This document shows positions 62,139-64,000 of a stretch of DNA of 64,000 bases, piece by piece; the stretch's first letter is position 1; the number at the start of each line of letters is the position of its first letter. A program made the translations under genes and the position numbers. Source of the DNA: Litoditis marina (taxonomy: Eukaryota; Nematoda; Chromadorea; Rhabditida; Rhabditidae); contig OZ038436.1 of NCBI GenBank assembly GCA_964036275.1, forward strand, positions 19,309,904 to 19,373,903. The letters run 5' to 3'. The notes under the pieces were generated by a model, which did not search any database, was not told where the DNA came from, and worked only from the letters and a program-made list of their open reading frames with translations.

Positions 62139-63111
62139 AAGGGAGAAGGAGAGAGAGAGGGAGGGAGGGAGGGGAAGAGAGAGAGAGAGTGAGTAAAGAA
62201 AATGTGATGCATGGTGTGCGTTGGATCCAGAAGGTCAATAGGGGTTCGACCCTCGAGCGACCGATAGATGGGCTGGTACTGGGGAGCACACTACGTCAGA
62301 GCAGCAGCTGCGGGTACAAGCAGCTCGGCTGAAAACACAAACTAAAACAGAGGGAAGGGGACATAAAATGTATGTCACGTTATGTCAGACGTAGGTTAGA
62401 AATCAGACGTGAGCCACAGGAAGCGGTTAGAATACATAATACACAAAGTAACGCAGTTCACTTCTATTCTTTCACGTTATGAGACAACTTCTTCATCCAT
62501 TTTCTTGCTTCACATATAACGAGATATGGAACCATACACCTTTACATCCAAGTCTAGTGTCGCAGCGAGACAGATCGTACACGCACTAACTAGCGATCAC
62601 AAGACTAATTTTAAGAAAAACTTTTACAGACAGTTTCAAACAAAACAATAGAAAATGTGGAAAACATACAAAAAAATTGGATATTACAAAAAAATTTCAT
62701 TAAACTAGGTACGAAAATCTGGTTTCAGTAGGGCTTTTTGCTGCAAATGTGAATGAAAATGAATTGCCTATTCTGAACGAAATGAATGGAAATGAACGAA
62801 AATAAAAATGAAAAGGCCTATTCTCATACTACCCCCAAATTATCAGTTAGGGAATTTAAAACTGAACGGAATCAATATTTGAATCCGTAAGTAGACATAG
62901 AAAAGTTCGCATGAGTACTGTAGGGGTGTAAGTAGAAAAGATGTGGACTATACTCATTCGTAAGTTTGACCGCCAATTCTCATACCATTCCCTTTATGTA
63001 GAGCAGAAAGCTTACATTCTCAATTGTGTTTCGTGTCTCGGGTCTGCTCTCGAACTTTCCCACTCCCATTACTACCTGAACCAAACAAGACCCGTGTAGG
63101 TGATAAGTCAT
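59369..63111 (-). CDS. Hypothetical protein, five-exon model
   Basis: Chained on splice sites and phase: 63016-63111, 61327-61480, 60733-60849, 60302-60436 and 59369-59439. These total 573 nt, or 190 residues plus stop. The ATG follows directly after a TTGCAG acceptor, as in trans-spliced genes. Visible pieces are MTYHLHGSCLVQ, a Pro-rich stretch (IPGFHPVRASLYHRPPAATT), a Cys-containing segment (HGDGECLVEFATAGNSCQL), ASWSTWWIAETGTYWQG, a second Pro-rich part (YPGSPGIGPL) and an acidic end (TNFTAVWEEEDVYAEPPEV). There is no signal peptide or membrane span at this start. No family is recognised. The long introns contain GA repeats. The first and last exons are the least certain, and an alternative frame of the last exon is also open. 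Related exon pieces at 55-59 kb and 63.8 kb suggest a local family. Confidence 0.35.
59440..60301. other. Long intron of the model, possible extra exon
   Basis: A Ser/Glu-rich open segment near 59668-59730 on the minus strand (TSEASDSAFHFGNSGEPVAE) ends at a GTGAGA donor and could be an alternative exon. A G-run lies at about 60110-60127. Confidence 0.3.
60581..60710. repeat. GA microsatellite
   Basis: GAGAGA repeats with few interruptions, lying between two candidate exons. Confidence 0.9.
61481..63015. repeat. Intron or intergenic DNA with GA tracts
   Basis: GA-rich tracts at about 61891-62050 and 62097-62190. Within these, GTAGG(C/T)CCCTTCCTCAG(A/C)G occurs twice (about 61981 and 62075), an internal direct repeat of about 95 bp. 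TTGCTGCAAATGTGAATGA near 62739 also occurs near 61233. No exon was identified. Confidence 0.5.
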
Positions 63112-64000
63112 CTGCAAGAAAAAATCGTTTCCTATTAACAAAGTCCGAGAAAAACAACAATTCGAACCATATTTCTGAACTCGCAAAAACCATGATCCAG
63201 GAAGTTACTAAACCGTTTTGAGACATCACATCAGAATCATCATAATGAACAAAATGATCAAAATAGTTTGATATTATGTCATTTATTAAGGAATACTACT
63301 AAGAGAAGAGGTGTGTGTGTCGAATGAATGAGCAATGCTACATGGACTATAGGTGCGTAATTTGTTGTTTTCTTTGACCCCTTATCTATAGTTGCCATCG
63401 GGAAAGTTGCGTAGACCGTGGGAAACAACAATTGGGGGGAACTCTGATCGTCAAAACCAAATTATGGCAGTTTGGCACTATACCTCAATTAGAAGAGACT
63501 ATACAACTATGATATAGATCCGAGAGAGATAGAGAAAGACAGATTCGGTGAATTCTGGTAAATGAAGTGATCCGTGAATAGCCTTGGAAAAGTTCGCATG
63601 TATACTGTAGAAAAGTAGTAAAAAGACGTGGACTATAGAAATTCGCAAAATTGATCGCCTACGCTCATACTACTTCGACGATAATTTACAAATTTCGACC
63701 AAACGTGGACTATAGGAAATCTATGAAATCAGACTACAAACCACAAGAAAAAGCAAATAAAACCCTATTTTACTTGAGAAAGAGCGAGCGCTAAATATAG
63801 ATGAGAAAACTTACGTTCTTGACAGTGTTCCGTGCCTCGGGCCCCACTCATTCCACAATTGAGGTCAGATGCCCACCCGAATGGACCATTTCTTGGCAGC
63901 CAGAACTAGATTGAAACCTCTCGGGATCAATGTAGGTGAGAAGACATCGCGAGAGCTTTCGTTCAAGTTGCTTCAACAGTTGAAAATTCAACGACATTCT
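63112..64000 (-). repeat. Diverged duplicate of the 62.9-63.1 kb segment
   Basis: AAAAGTTCGCATG...TACTGTAG at 62901 recurs at 63588, followed in both by GTGGACTATA. The exon end PETRNTIEN plus GTAAGC at 63010-63050 recurs as PEARNTVKN plus GTAAGT near 63810-63850, but with an in-frame stop just before. This suggests a broken neighbouring paralogue at the window edge. Confidence 0.45.

Overview
This is a nuclear window from a nematode. The best evidence is an SXP/RAL-2 (DUF148) gene, a family known only from nematodes. Supporting signs are a nematode-type linker histone H1, many small exons with GT/AG introns, and T-rich CAG acceptors just upstream of start codons, as expected for spliced-leader trans-splicing. 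The species cannot be named. All gene models were assembled by hand from splice sites and reading phase, without expression data.

Layout. (1) 0.6-8.0 kb, minus strand: a complete 18-exon SLC22-type transporter gene of about 748 residues, with a small inverted-repeat element in one intron. (2) 8.0-12.5 kb: no gene recognised, one small element. (3) 12.6-13.5 kb, minus strand: a three-exon histone H1 gene of 174 residues. (4) 13.5-19.0 kb: non-coding, with several foldback elements and a degenerate tandem repeat. (5) 19.0-22.4 kb, plus strand: a seven-exon gene for a secreted SXP/RAL-2 protein with a Met/Gly/Gln-rich insert, followed by stray exon-like pieces. (6) 24.2-54.0 kb: a tandem array of 44 tRNA-Arg(ACG) genes, all on the minus strand, set in a modular satellite. 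(7) 54-64 kb: a repeat-rich region with fragments of an unrecognised gene family on the minus strand, one model of which chains into a phase-consistent 190-residue protein, plus a tRNA-like sequence and foldback elements.

The standout is the tRNA array. Start-to-start distances are quantised at about 481, 687 and 892 bp. This fits one tRNA module of about 275 bp plus one, two or three copies of a spacer monomer of about 206 bp. Higher-order duplications (about 2,748, 892 and 962 bp) lie on top. By eye, 38 of the 44 tRNA bodies are unchanged and six carry changes, most of which should weaken folding or processing. A decayed unit without a tRNA body marks the left edge, and the right edge cuts a spacer monomer.

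The neighbouring protein genes show no evident functional link to the array. Repeat copy number depends on assembly accuracy, which cannot be judged from the sequence alone.
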